Translations under genes and position numbers: made by a program
In this document: piece by piece, positions 1 to 5,275 of the stretch
Numbering within the stretch: position 1 is the first letter of the stretch
Layout of the letters: every line of letters begins with the position of its first letter
Assembly: GCA_030608745.1 (NCBI GenBank)
Contig: JAUWDQ010000141.1
Span: 1 to 6,858 of the forward strand
Direction: 5' to 3'
DNA length: 6,858 nucleotides
From: Pseudomonadota bacterium
Lineage (GTDB): Bacteria; Desulfobacterota; BSN033; WVXP01; G020346125
Notes under the pieces: model-generated
The model's input: the letters and a program-made list of their open reading frames with translations, nothing else
The model's database searches: none
Told to the model about the DNA's origin: nothing

Positions 1-165
1 GGGCACGGATATATGGAGTTGAATGATGATGTGGTAGAACTCAAGCCTGGTCTTGTCGTGGTTATTGAACCGGGCACGGCTCACAGGGGATATGGCGATT
101 TCAAAACCCTGATTGTGGGGATTCCCGCTTGGGATCACTCAGACGAATTCTTCTGCGAGGGATAG
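1..165 (+). CDS. Cupin-domain protein, C-terminal fragment (5' end outside window)
   Basis: An open frame enters at base 1 and stops at TAG 163-165, giving the last 54 residues of a protein whose start lies upstream. It shows the second half of a cupin beta-barrel: an alternating beta pattern (MELNDDVVELKPG), then the cupin motif-2 signature P24-G25-x-x-H28 inside VIEPGTAHRGYGD. H28 would be a metal ligand. The tail, LIVGIPAWDHSDEFF, resembles the conserved end of small single-domain cupins that finish with an aromatic/acidic segment. Motif 1 with the HxH ligands is not in the window, so metal binding and fold completeness cannot be judged. Cupins in sugar-acid clusters are often isomerases, epimerases or dioxygenases, but no specific function can be assigned here. 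It lies in the same direction as the next gene, 266 bp upstream of it, with a promoter-like region between them. Confidence 0.8.
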   Translation, partial: GHGYMELNDDVVELKPGLVVVIEPGTAHRGYGDFKTLIVGIPAWDHSDEFFCEG

Positions 166-215
166 AGGAAAGAGACCGGTTCACCTTCCAGCTTTGAGAC
201 AAAAATCTCCACGAC

Positions 216-245
216 TTGACAAAAGGATTTATATGGATTTATATG
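216..245 (+). promoter_or_regulatory. Putative sigma-70 promoter upstream of the Tm-1-like gene
   Basis: A perfect TTGACA lies at 216-221. After an 18-base spacer comes TATATG at 240-245, which keeps the TATA core of the -10 consensus. Initiation would be expected near 250-253, leaving a leader of about 180 bases before the ATG at 432. The -35 box is strong; the -10 box is imperfect and the spacer one base longer than ideal. A tandem repeat overlaps the spacer and -10, and a palindrome sits at the expected start point, as expected of a regulated promoter. Confidence 0.5.
225..244 (+). repeat. Perfect tandem duplication of GGATTTATAT
   Basis: Two exact, abutting copies of the 10-mer GGATTTATAT occupy 225-234 and 235-244. 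They cover the spacer and most of the -10 box of the candidate promoter. The 10-base period is about one helical turn, so a protein could contact both copies on one face of the DNA. This could equally be a chance slippage duplication. Confidence 0.6.
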
Positions 246-248
246 TGA

Positions 249-262
249 GGCCTTGAAAGGCC
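249..262. promoter_or_regulatory. Perfect palindrome GGCCTT-GA-AAGGCC at the predicted transcription start (possible operator)
   Basis: The left arm GGCCTT (249-254) and right arm AAGGCC (257-262) are exact reverse complements around a 2-base centre. The loop is too short for a stable RNA hairpin, so a binding site for a dimeric protein is the more natural reading. It begins 4 bases after the -10 box, where a repressor would block initiation. No regulator gene is in the window and no second copy was noticed. Confidence 0.4.
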
Positions 263-431
263 ATGAAAGACTACCTTCATGATGCGGGATAGGAATTCAA
301 AACGATCCTTAAAAACAATGGGCGCATACTCATTCGCCTGACCCACGGAGAGAGGCATCCATACGTTCAGTATCCGTAGACAAAGCCTATGGAAATCCTG
401 ATCAAAGGGAATGGAGAAGGGTAAAGGCTCC

Positions 432-1667
432 ATGAAGAAGACCATCTTAATCGTTGGAACCTTTGACACGAAAGAGGATGTAATCCTTTTTTGTCGCGAT
501 CGGATTAAGGAAAGGGGGCATGACGTGCTGCTCATGGACACGGGAATTCTCCGTGATCCAACGGTCACACCGGATGTCACTCGGTTCCAGGTTGCAAAAG
601 CGGGGGGTGCGGACAACCTGGATGCCCTTGTCGCCAAGGGTGACAAGGGAAATTGTATGCAAGTCATGATTCATGGAGCTGCTGTCGAAGCAGCCCGTCT
701 TTATAAGATCGGGGCGTTTCAGGGTATTCTGGGAGTAGGAGGCGCACAGGGAACAGCTATCTGTTCCTCAGCCATGCAGTCTCTGCCAACGGGTGTTCCT
801 AAAATCATTGTTTCGACCGTTGCCTCGGGTCATGCCACCTTCGGTCCATTTGTGGGAACGAAGGATCTTACTTTGATGCACTCTGTGGCGGATATTCAGG
901 GGCTCAATTTCTTAATGAAAAGGATTCTCACCAATGCCACCGGGGCCATCTGTGGCATGGTCGAGGTCTTTGAAGAGGAGATGTCTCAATCTCGAAAAAG
1001 GACAGTAGCTCTATCAATGCTCGGCACGACAACGAAAGGGGCCCTTCGGGCAATAGAAATCCTTGGGGACCATGGGTTTGAGGTGGTCGCCTTTCATCAA
1101 AATGGAACAGGCGGAATCGCAATGGAGGACTTGATCCGCGAAAAGGCCTTTCAAGGGGTTCTCGATATCAATCTTCATGAAATTGGGGATCGCTACTACG
1201 GAGGGCTTCACGGAGCAATTCGGGCTGATAGACTGGAGGCTGCGGGGACACTGGGAATTCCGCAGGTGGTTGCCCCGGGCAGTATCAATTATGTCGTCCT
1301 TGGCCCCCTTGAGGAACTTCCCGCCGAGATCCGGGCCCGAAAACTGATTGTTCACAACCCGACCTTGACGCTGGTTCGTCTGACGCCTGAAGAGCTTCGA
1401 GGAGTGGGCAAGGTAACCGCAAAAAAACTCAACCTCTCAACAGGTCCCACCCGGGTATTCATTCCCCTCAGGGGATTTTGCGATCCAGATCGGGAGGGAT
1501 TCCCCCATTGGGATCCTGAGGGAAATCAGGCATTTATTGAGTCACTTGAAGAAGGTCTTCGTCCGGATATTCCGGTGGTCACGTTGGATGTCCATATCAA
1601 CGATCAGGATTTTATTGATCCCGTTGTGAGGGAATTCATCACCTTGATGAATGAGACGGTATGTTAG
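432..1667 (+). CDS. Tm-1-like ATP-binding / UPF0261 family protein
   Basis: This 411-residue protein has the length and signatures of the UPF0261 (Tm-1-like) family. Visible are the N-terminal GTFDTKED motif (residues 9-16), a glycine loop GVGGAQGT (101-108), LPTGVPK (118-124) followed by VSTVASG, and the FVGTKDLTLMHSVADIQGLN segment (about 140-159). The C-terminal domain starts with MLGTTTKGA (about 196-204) and carries FHQNGTGG (221-228), LDINLHEIGD and the GIPQVVAPGSINY stretch. The plant homologue Tm-1 binds ATP in its N-terminal domain and inhibits tobamovirus replication; the bacterial role is, as far as I know, unsettled, although such genes often sit among catabolic enzymes. An in-frame ATG at 411 is possible, but its purine-rich stretch abuts it. 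For the ATG at 432, GGAG/AAGGG at 412-421 has normal spacing, and the family's N terminus begins there. The protein looks soluble, with no signal peptide, and intact. Confidence 0.9.
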   Translation: MKKTILIVGTFDTKEDVILFCRDRIKERGHDVLLMDTGILRDPTVTPDVTRFQVAKAGGADNLDALVAKGDKGNCMQVMIHGAAVEAARLYKIGAFQGILGVGGAQGTAICSSAMQSLPTGVPKIIVSTVASGHATFGPFVGTKDLTLMHSVADIQGLNFLMKRILTNATGAICGMVEVFEEEMSQSRKRTVALSMLGTTTKGALRAIEILGDHGFEVVAFHQNGTGGIAMEDLIREKAFQGVLDINLHEIGDRYYGGLHGAIRADRLEAAGTLGIPQVVAPGSINYVVLGPLEELPAEIRARKLIVHNPTLTLVRLTPEELRGVGKVTAKKLNLSTGPTRVFIPLRGFCDPDREGFPHWDPEGNQAFIESLEEGLRPDIPVVTLDVHINDQDFIDPVVREFITLMNETVC

Positions 1668-1745
1668 TTGTCGGAGCTTAGTGCTTCGATTCGCAAATAC
1701 AAGGACGTATTTTCTGGAGTAGGATCTGAGCAAATACTTACTCCA

Positions 1746-1783
1746 TTCGGCTTGAGCCTTTCGGCAGTGAGCTCAAGGCCGAA
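1746..1783. repeat. Imperfect inverted repeat (hairpin) TTCGG/GCTTGAGC
   Basis: TTCGG (1746-1750) pairs with CCGAA (1779-1783), and TTGAGC (1752-1757) pairs with GCTCAA (1771-1776). A small C/GG mismatch lies between the two helices, and the loop spans 1758-1770. No T-run follows, so it is not a classical intrinsic terminator. It forms the first part of a structured, repeat-like gap between the Tm-1-like gene and SDR1. Confidence 0.55.
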
Positions 1784-1797
1784 AGCAGCACTAAGTC

Positions 1798-1880
1798 CTG
1801 AGGGCTTCGACTGAGACATGCCGACGAGCTCCCTTCGGGTCTGAGCCTCAGGGTCGAAGACAGTCGAGTCGCTCAGCCGA
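1798..1880. repeat. Compound inverted repeat with CTTCGA/CTGAG - CTCAG/TCGAAG arms
   Basis: CTTCGACTGAG at 1805-1815 is complemented by CTCAG-GG-TCGAAG at 1848-1858, with a 2-base bulge. The flanking CCTGAGG (1798-1804) is complemented by CCTCAGG (1846-1852), so alternative pairings compete. Related words recur to about 1880 (CAGTCGAG, CTCAGCCGAAG). Dispersed repeats made of CTCAG and TCGAAG words are familiar from many environmental bacterial genomes, so this is probably a copy of a REP- or MITE-like element. No open frame of note lies in it. Confidence 0.5.
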
Positions 1881-1931
1881 AGTCTGAATATGTTCGTAAC
1901 CGACCTTATGAACCGAAGGACTTAGGAAAAC

Positions 1932-1937
1932 GGGGGA
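1932..1937 (+). promoter_or_regulatory. Ribosome binding site deciding the SDR1 start
   Basis: GGGGGA ends 7 bases before ATG 1945 but only 1 base before the in-frame TTG at 1939. The ATG is therefore favoured. Confidence 0.6.
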
Positions 1938-1944
1938 ATTGAAA

Positions 1945-2715
1945 ATGAAGAGACTCCATGACCGAGTTGCGCTGGTGACGGGCTCAGCGGCCGGGGTGGG
2001 CCGGGCCATTGCCGAGGCCCTTCTCAAGGAAAGTGCCAGGGTGACATTGAACGATGTGAACGATAGCCTCTTGAAGAGTACCTTTGATGAGCTAAAGGGC
2101 CAGGGATTTCCCGTTCAAGCCATCAATGCTGATATCTCCAAGCGTGAAGAAGTCGTTGCAATGAAGGATCAGATTATCAAGCATTTCGGCCGCATCGATA
2201 TCTTGGTTAATAATGCGGGTGGAGCGTTGAACACTCCTCGGGATTTGCAAGAGATAGAGGAGGCCCACTGGAATTTGGTAGTCGATGTGAACCTAAAGGG
2301 CACCTTTTTCTGCTGTCAAGTGGTCATCCCGGAGATGGCGAAACAGGGAGGTGGGGCCATTGTGAATATTTCGGCCCTGGCGGCGCACTGGCGGGCCTCC
2401 TTGGCGGGTGTTCAGTATACAGCGGCTAAGGCCGGGGTTGAAGGATTGACAAGACAGCTGGCTTACAACTGGGGAAGGGCCGGAATACGGGTCAACGCGG
2501 TGGCCCCCACGGTCACGGTCTCGGGGGAACGGGTTCAGTCCCTCTGGGAAGGGAAAAGTGAGGAGGAGAAGCAGAAGGTCCTCTCCGCCATTCCGCTCGG
2601 TAGGCTCGGAACCCTTGAAGAAATCGCCTCAGTCGTCGTCTTTCTGGCGTCCGACGAGTCGAGCTATATCACGGGTATTACCATCGATGTGAGCGGTGGC
2701 CGATACCTTCGCTGA
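1945..2715 (+). CDS. Short-chain dehydrogenase/reductase, classical family (SDR1)
   Basis: A 256-residue Rossmann-fold oxidoreductase of typical length for classical SDRs. The dinucleotide loop T12-G13-SAA-G17-V-G19 is intact. D37 at the end of the second beta strand predicts NAD(H) over NADP(H). NNAG lies at 89-92, structural N116 in DVNLKG, and Y158-x-x-x-K162 supplies the catalytic pair. The tail PLGRLGTLEEIA...YITGITIDVSGG is typical of FabG-like enzymes. The catalytic serine is unusual: where FabG reads NIGS this protein reads N141-I-S-A144, so the aligned position is alanine with a serine one residue earlier. The start is ATG 1945 because GGGGGA (1932-1937) is 7 bases upstream; a TTG at 1939 would be too close to it. 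It probably oxidises a secondary hydroxyl, or reduces a ketone, in a sugar-acid-like substrate, which is inferred from the neighbours. It stands apart from both flanking genes by about 280-310 bp. Confidence 0.9.
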   Translation: MKRLHDRVALVTGSAAGVGRAIAEALLKESARVTLNDVNDSLLKSTFDELKGQGFPVQAINADISKREEVVAMKDQIIKHFGRIDILVNNAGGALNTPRDLQEIEEAHWNLVVDVNLKGTFFCCQVVIPEMAKQGGGAIVNISALAAHWRASLAGVQYTAAKAGVEGLTRQLAYNWGRAGIRVNAVAPTVTVSGERVQSLWEGKSEEEKQKVLSAIPLGRLGTLEEIASVVVFLASDESSYITGITIDVSGGRYLR

Positions 2716-2721
2716 CTTGGG

Positions 2722-2758
2722 GTTGTTTGGGTTTGTCTGGTTTATTTAGTTTGTTTGG
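2722..2758 (+). repeat. Degenerate 9-bp tandem array, consensus TTTGTTTGG
   Basis: Four units read GTTGTTTGG (2722-2730), TTTGTCTGG (2732-2740), TTTATTTAG (2741-2749) and TTTGTTTGG (2750-2758), with a single extra G at 2731. Between 2717 and 2760 there is one C and two A residues, so strand asymmetry is extreme. Similar G/T-rich arrays are, from memory, common in Desulfobacterota intergenic DNA. Confidence 0.6.
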
Positions 2759-2781
2759 TTAAAAACCCTTATAGCGTCGAG

Positions 2782-2817
2782 ATGGTTAGGATCGTTAATA
2801 TCGTTAAGATAGTTTAT
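2782..2817 (+). repeat. Second degenerate 9-bp tandem array, consensus close to ATCGTTAAG
   Basis: Four abutting 9-mers read ATGGTTAGG, ATCGTTAAT, ATCGTTAAG and ATAGTTTAT. The middle two differ only at the last base. The unit differs from that of the G/T array 24 bases upstream but has the same length. The last unit runs into a TATAAT at 2815-2820. Confidence 0.5.
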
Positions 2818-2861
2818 AATTGGGGTTAACTGCGGCGAAATAGGAGTGCTGCAGTTCGAAG

Positions 2862-2887
2862 GATGGATTTGCGGTCGGGAACAATGG
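2862..2887 (+). repeat. Diverged intergenic repeat, copy A
   Basis: This 26-base block matches 5107-5132 at 21 of 26 positions without gaps. A preceding word, GTGCTGCAGTT (2846-2856), matches GTGCTGCGGTT (5056-5066) at 10 of 11, in the same order and orientation. Copy A is about 35 bases shorter between the two words. Confidence 0.4.
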
Positions 2888-2926
2888 AATCCCCCAGGAA
2901 GATAGGAAAGTCTAATCGGTAGTGAT

Positions 2927-2955
2927 TTGAACGATAAAACAATCTGAGGTATACT
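2927..2955 (+). promoter_or_regulatory. Putative sigma-70 promoter for the hydroxyacid dehydrogenase-aldolase pair
   Basis: TTGAAC (2927-2932; 4 of 6 consensus positions) is followed after exactly 17 bases by TATACT (2950-2955; 5 of 6). Initiation near 2962 would give a leader of about 64 bases with a strong Shine-Dalgarno sequence. The spacing to the start codon is convincing. No operator-like symmetry was seen around it. Confidence 0.5.
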
Positions 2956-3014
2956 CGACAGGATTTAAAGCTGTTGTGGTGTTGTCTTTGTTGAGGCGGG
3001 CTTGTAGAGAAAAA

Positions 3015-3020
3015 AGGAGG
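3015..3020 (+). promoter_or_regulatory. Strong Shine-Dalgarno AGGAGG
   Basis: A full AGGAGG lies 5 bases before ATG 3026. It is among the strongest ribosome binding sites in the window and fixes the start of the hydroxyacid dehydrogenase. Confidence 0.8.
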
Positions 3021-3025
3021 AAACC

Positions 3026-4048
3026 ATGGTGTCTTCAAAACGTGTATTGCTTCCGGAGGCCATTCAGCCCGAGGCCGTTGAAATCCTCAAGAAGGCGGGA
3101 TGTGAACTTGTGCTTTCTCCCGATCCAAAGCCTGAAACCGTTATTCCCCTTATGGGAGGGATTCAGGGCATTGTTTTAAGAACTGGATTAAAAGTGACTC
3201 GAGACCTGCTCTCCCACGGGGATGAATTATGCATCATTTCTCGTACAGGAGCCGGATACGATAACGTAGACGTGGAGGCGGCCTCTGAAAAGGAAATCAT
3301 CGTTACATCTACTGTGGGTGCAAACATCCCAAGCGTCGTAGAACATGCTCTTTCCCTGATGCTCGCGCTTTTTAAACAGCTTTTTCTCATGAACCGTGAG
3401 GTGCGCAAGGGTAATTTTGCAATCCGTCGCAAGAACCTGCCAAGAGACACCCATGGAAAGACCTTGGGGGTGATGGGATTAGGCGGGATCGGCCTTGATC
3501 TCGCCCGCATTTGCCATCAGGTGTTTGGAATGAAGATCCTTGCCACAACGGGCACGTCTGCTCGCTCCGCCAGGATAAGAAAGGAAAACAGGGATTGGGT
3601 GGAGTTTGTAGACACTAAAGGCCTGTTTTCAAGATCGGATGTGGTATCCATAAACATTCCATTAAGAGCCGATACCCGCCATGCGGTGGGGGAGCGGGAG
3701 ATTTCCTGGATGAAACCGGATGCATTCTTGATCAATACTTCGCGCGGTCCGGTGATCGATGAATCGGCCTTGATCAAGGCTTTGCAGGAGGGGAAAATAA
3801 CAGGGGCAGGCCTGGACGTTTTCAGTGAGGAGCCTCCTCGAGAGGACAACCCACTTCTGACCTTGGACAATGTCATTCTTACGCCCCATTCGGCCGCGCT
3901 TACAAAAGAATGCGTGGTCAAGATGAACACGGAGGCAGCCCGAAGCGTGGTCGATCTATTCAACGGAATAGAACCTCCAAATATAGCAAATCGCCAGGTT
4001 TTGGCCTCCGACAGGTGGAAGGATCTCAATCCACGGGAAAATGATTAA
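3026..4048 (+). CDS. D-isomer-specific 2-hydroxyacid dehydrogenase (phosphoglycerate dehydrogenase-like)
   Basis: A 340-residue enzyme of the family that interconverts 2-keto acids and D-2-hydroxy acids. The N-terminal catalytic lobe includes the substrate loop R73-TGAGYDNVD. The Rossmann domain has G151-L-G153-G-I-G156. The catalytic triad is complete: R240 in NTSRGPVID, E269 in DVFSEEP and H288 in LTPHSA. There is no C-terminal ACT or ASB regulatory domain, so it is not a full-length SerA and is more likely catabolic (glyoxylate/hydroxypyruvate/2-keto acid reductase type). After the second beta strand it reads ATTGTSARSARIR, lacking the usual NAD-specifying aspartate and offering R180 and R183. 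That suggests NADP(H), as in GRHPR-like enzymes. The aldolase gene follows after only 53 bases and is probably co-transcribed. This enzyme might reduce the keto acid or an oxidised aldehyde product released by that lyase, which is inference. Confidence 0.9.
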   Translation: MVSSKRVLLPEAIQPEAVEILKKAGCELVLSPDPKPETVIPLMGGIQGIVLRTGLKVTRDLLSHGDELCIISRTGAGYDNVDVEAASEKEIIVTSTVGANIPSVVEHALSLMLALFKQLFLMNREVRKGNFAIRRKNLPRDTHGKTLGVMGLGGIGLDLARICHQVFGMKILATTGTSARSARIRKENRDWVEFVDTKGLFSRSDVVSINIPLRADTRHAVGEREISWMKPDAFLINTSRGPVIDESALIKALQEGKITGAGLDVFSEEPPREDNPLLTLDNVILTPHSAALTKECVVKMNTEAARSVVDLFNGIEPPNIANRQVLASDRWKDLNPREND

Positions 4049-4090
4049 TTCTATGGAAATACCGTTTCGCTTTCAACAAAATCTAAATGG

Positions 4091-4096
4091 AGGAGG
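4091..4096 (+). promoter_or_regulatory. Shine-Dalgarno AGGAGG deciding the aldolase start
   Basis: AGGAGG lies 5 bases before ATG 4102. The in-frame ATG at 4087 is upstream of this site, so the shorter 293-residue form is preferred. Confidence 0.75.
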
Positions 4097-4101
4097 GGAT
4101 C

Positions 4102-4983
4102 ATGGCAAGTAAAATATCCGGGATTTTTGCACCCATTAACACGCCTTTCCAGAATGAAGAGGTAGCCTTTGATCATTTTAGGGAGAATATACGGAAATAC
4201 GGTAAGACTCCACTATCCGGCTTTCTCGTTCTCGGAAGCAATGGTGAGAATAGGAGTTTGACCGAAGACGAAAAAATAAAGCTGCTTGAAATTGCAATCC
4301 AAGAGAAGGCCGAGCGCCAGGTGGTCATGGCTGGAGCAGTTTGTGAGTCCACAAGGGAGACAATCGACTTTTCGAAAAAGGCGCAAGAGCTTGGGGCCGA
4401 TCTCGTTTCTCTATTGACTCCATCCTATTTCAAGAAAAGCCTTACCGACGATGCGCTGATTGGCTATTACACGGATGTGGCGGATGCCCTTTCCATTCCC
4501 GTTTTCGCCTATAATGCACCGGGTTTCACGGGGTTGACCCTTTCCCCCAAAGTCATCGCGACCATCTCCAAACATCCTAACATTGGGGGTATGAAGGATA
4601 CATCTCCGGACGGCATTGCCCGGTACCTTGAGGTTTGCGCGGATGACTTTGACGTTCTTTCAGGAACCATCAGCACCCTCTTTATTGGATTGGCGCTGGG
4701 TGCTTCAGGTGGTGTTGTCTCCCTTGCAAACGCCTTTCCCGATGCGTGCTGTGAGTTGTATGAAAAATACAGAAGTGGCGATCTGGACGGGGCCAGGGAA
4801 ATGCATCATAAGCTCTTCGTGCTGAATCAATCGGTTTCCGGGAAATTCGGTGTTGCGGGCGTCAAGTTTGCTTCGGAATTGGGAGGCCTCTATGGGGGGA
4901 ATCCACGGCTTCCCTTGCTTCCCTTAAAGGATGAGGATAAGAAGTCGATCAAAGACGCAGCTTCGAAGGCAGGGATGTTATGA
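4102..4983 (+). CDS. DapA-superfamily (DHDPS/NAL) Schiff-base aldolase or lyase, not a true dihydrodipicolinate synthase
   Basis: A 293-residue TIM-barrel class I aldolase of the superfamily's usual length. The Schiff-base lysine is K165 in GGMKDTS, the general acid/base tyrosine Y137 is in FAYNAPGFTG, and TPSYF supplies Y109. Two family diagnostics differ from lysine-pathway DHDPS. The G-T-T-G-E loop reads G45-S-N-G-E49, and the arginine after YNxPS (Arg138 of E. coli DapA) is replaced by F142. GSNGE is the version found in human HOGA1 (4-hydroxy-2-oxoglutarate aldolase) and in fungal deoxy-hexulosonate aldolases. The most likely activity is cleavage of a 4-hydroxy- or 3-deoxy-2-keto acid to pyruvate plus an aldehyde. 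Dehydratase or decarboxylating members of the superfamily remain possible. The start at 4102 rests on AGGAGG at 4091-4096. It follows the hydroxyacid dehydrogenase by 53 bp, so a bicistronic message is likely. Confidence 0.88.
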   Translation: MASKISGIFAPINTPFQNEEVAFDHFRENIRKYGKTPLSGFLVLGSNGENRSLTEDEKIKLLEIAIQEKAERQVVMAGAVCESTRETIDFSKKAQELGADLVSLLTPSYFKKSLTDDALIGYYTDVADALSIPVFAYNAPGFTGLTLSPKVIATISKHPNIGGMKDTSPDGIARYLEVCADDFDVLSGTISTLFIGLALGASGGVVSLANAFPDACCELYEKYRSGDLDGAREMHHKLFVLNQSVSGKFGVAGVKFASELGGLYGGNPRLPLLPLKDEDKKSIKDAASKAGML

Positions 4984-5106
4984 GGTGGCCCCTTCGGGGT
5001 TCGAAAACGGGAAGCACATATCCCTTCCAGCCGAGTTTGGTACTGCCGTTATGTGGTGCTGCGGTTGGGCGGTGCTAGAGTTGAGTACAAGTGTTGTCGT
5101 TTGACT

Positions 5107-5132
5107 GATGGAATTGCGGTTAGGGACAACGG
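5107..5132 (+). repeat. Diverged intergenic repeat, copy B
   Basis: Partner of the block at 2862-2887, with 21 of 26 identical bases and the upstream GTGCTGCGGTT word at 5056-5066. It lies in the gap between the aldolase and cupin genes. Confidence 0.4.
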
Positions 5133-5196
5133 TTTTCTCCACAAAGGCCCACAAAACTGCAGAACGCTTCATAATCGGCCGGACGTGCCTCGTAAG

Positions 5197-5215
5197 CCCC
5201 GCCTTGTAGGCGGGG
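5197..5215. repeat. GC hairpin, copy 1 (8-bp stem, TGT loop)
   Basis: CCCCGCCT (5197-5204) pairs fully with AGGCGGGG (5208-5215) around the loop TGT. AAG precedes it. No T-run follows on either strand, so intrinsic termination is not supported. It is one of a pair with 5257-5275. Confidence 0.7.
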
Positions 5216-5256
5216 TCAAGGGGGGAAATATGAAATGATATCACATTACCGGGAAG

Positions 5257-5275
5257 CCCCGCCCTGTGGGCGGGG
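5257..5275. repeat. GC hairpin, copy 2 (8-bp stem, TGT loop)
   Basis: CCCCGCCC (5257-5264) pairs with GGGCGGGG (5268-5275) around TGT. AAG (5254-5256) and CTT (5278-5280) can extend the stem past a 2-base bulge. It lies exactly 60 bases after copy 1. The only two differences from copy 1 restore pairing (T-A became C-G). Confidence 0.7.

Larger units (their letters stand above)
2716..3025. other. 310-bp non-coding gap with short-period repeats and a promoter
   Basis: I see no credible gene here. The first 45 bases are almost purely G and T. A second 9-bp-period array follows, ending in a perfect TATAAT at 2815-2820 with only a poor -35 candidate. A 26-base block at 2862-2887 resembles one in the 4984-5370 gap. 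A better promoter lies at 2927-2955. The gap ends in a strong Shine-Dalgarno sequence for the next gene. A short frame entering the gap on the minus strand has no protein-like features. Confidence 0.6.

Noticed and set aside
239..667. 142-codon open frame on the minus strand over the start of the Tm-1-like gene
   Set aside because: It runs antisense through the promoter region and the conserved GTFDTK-coding region, and is low in protein-like character.
1695..1713. AAATAC/GTATTT hairpin after the Tm-1-like gene as a terminator
   Set aside because: The stem is only six pairs, mostly A-T, and ends in too few T residues to be credible.
3517..4029. 170-codon open frame on the minus strand
   Set aside because: It lies antisense inside the hydroxyacid dehydrogenase, whose catalytic motifs are complete; the antisense translation has no recognisable domain.
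3026..4048. Assignment as SerA (serine biosynthesis)
   Set aside because: The C-terminal ACT domain is absent and the neighbours are catabolic, so a biosynthetic name would mislead.
4989..4999. CCCC-TTC-GGGG hairpin after the aldolase as an intrinsic terminator
   Set aside because: The stem has only four Watson-Crick pairs and no T-run follows.
5053..5238. 61-codon frame on the plus strand in the aldolase-cupin gap
   Set aside because: It has no ribosome binding site, runs through the first GC hairpin, and its Arg/Cys-rich translation does not resemble a domain.
5197..5275. Twin GC hairpins as a CRISPR array
   Set aside because: There are only two copies, each a simple palindrome with one intervening segment, and no leader or cas gene.
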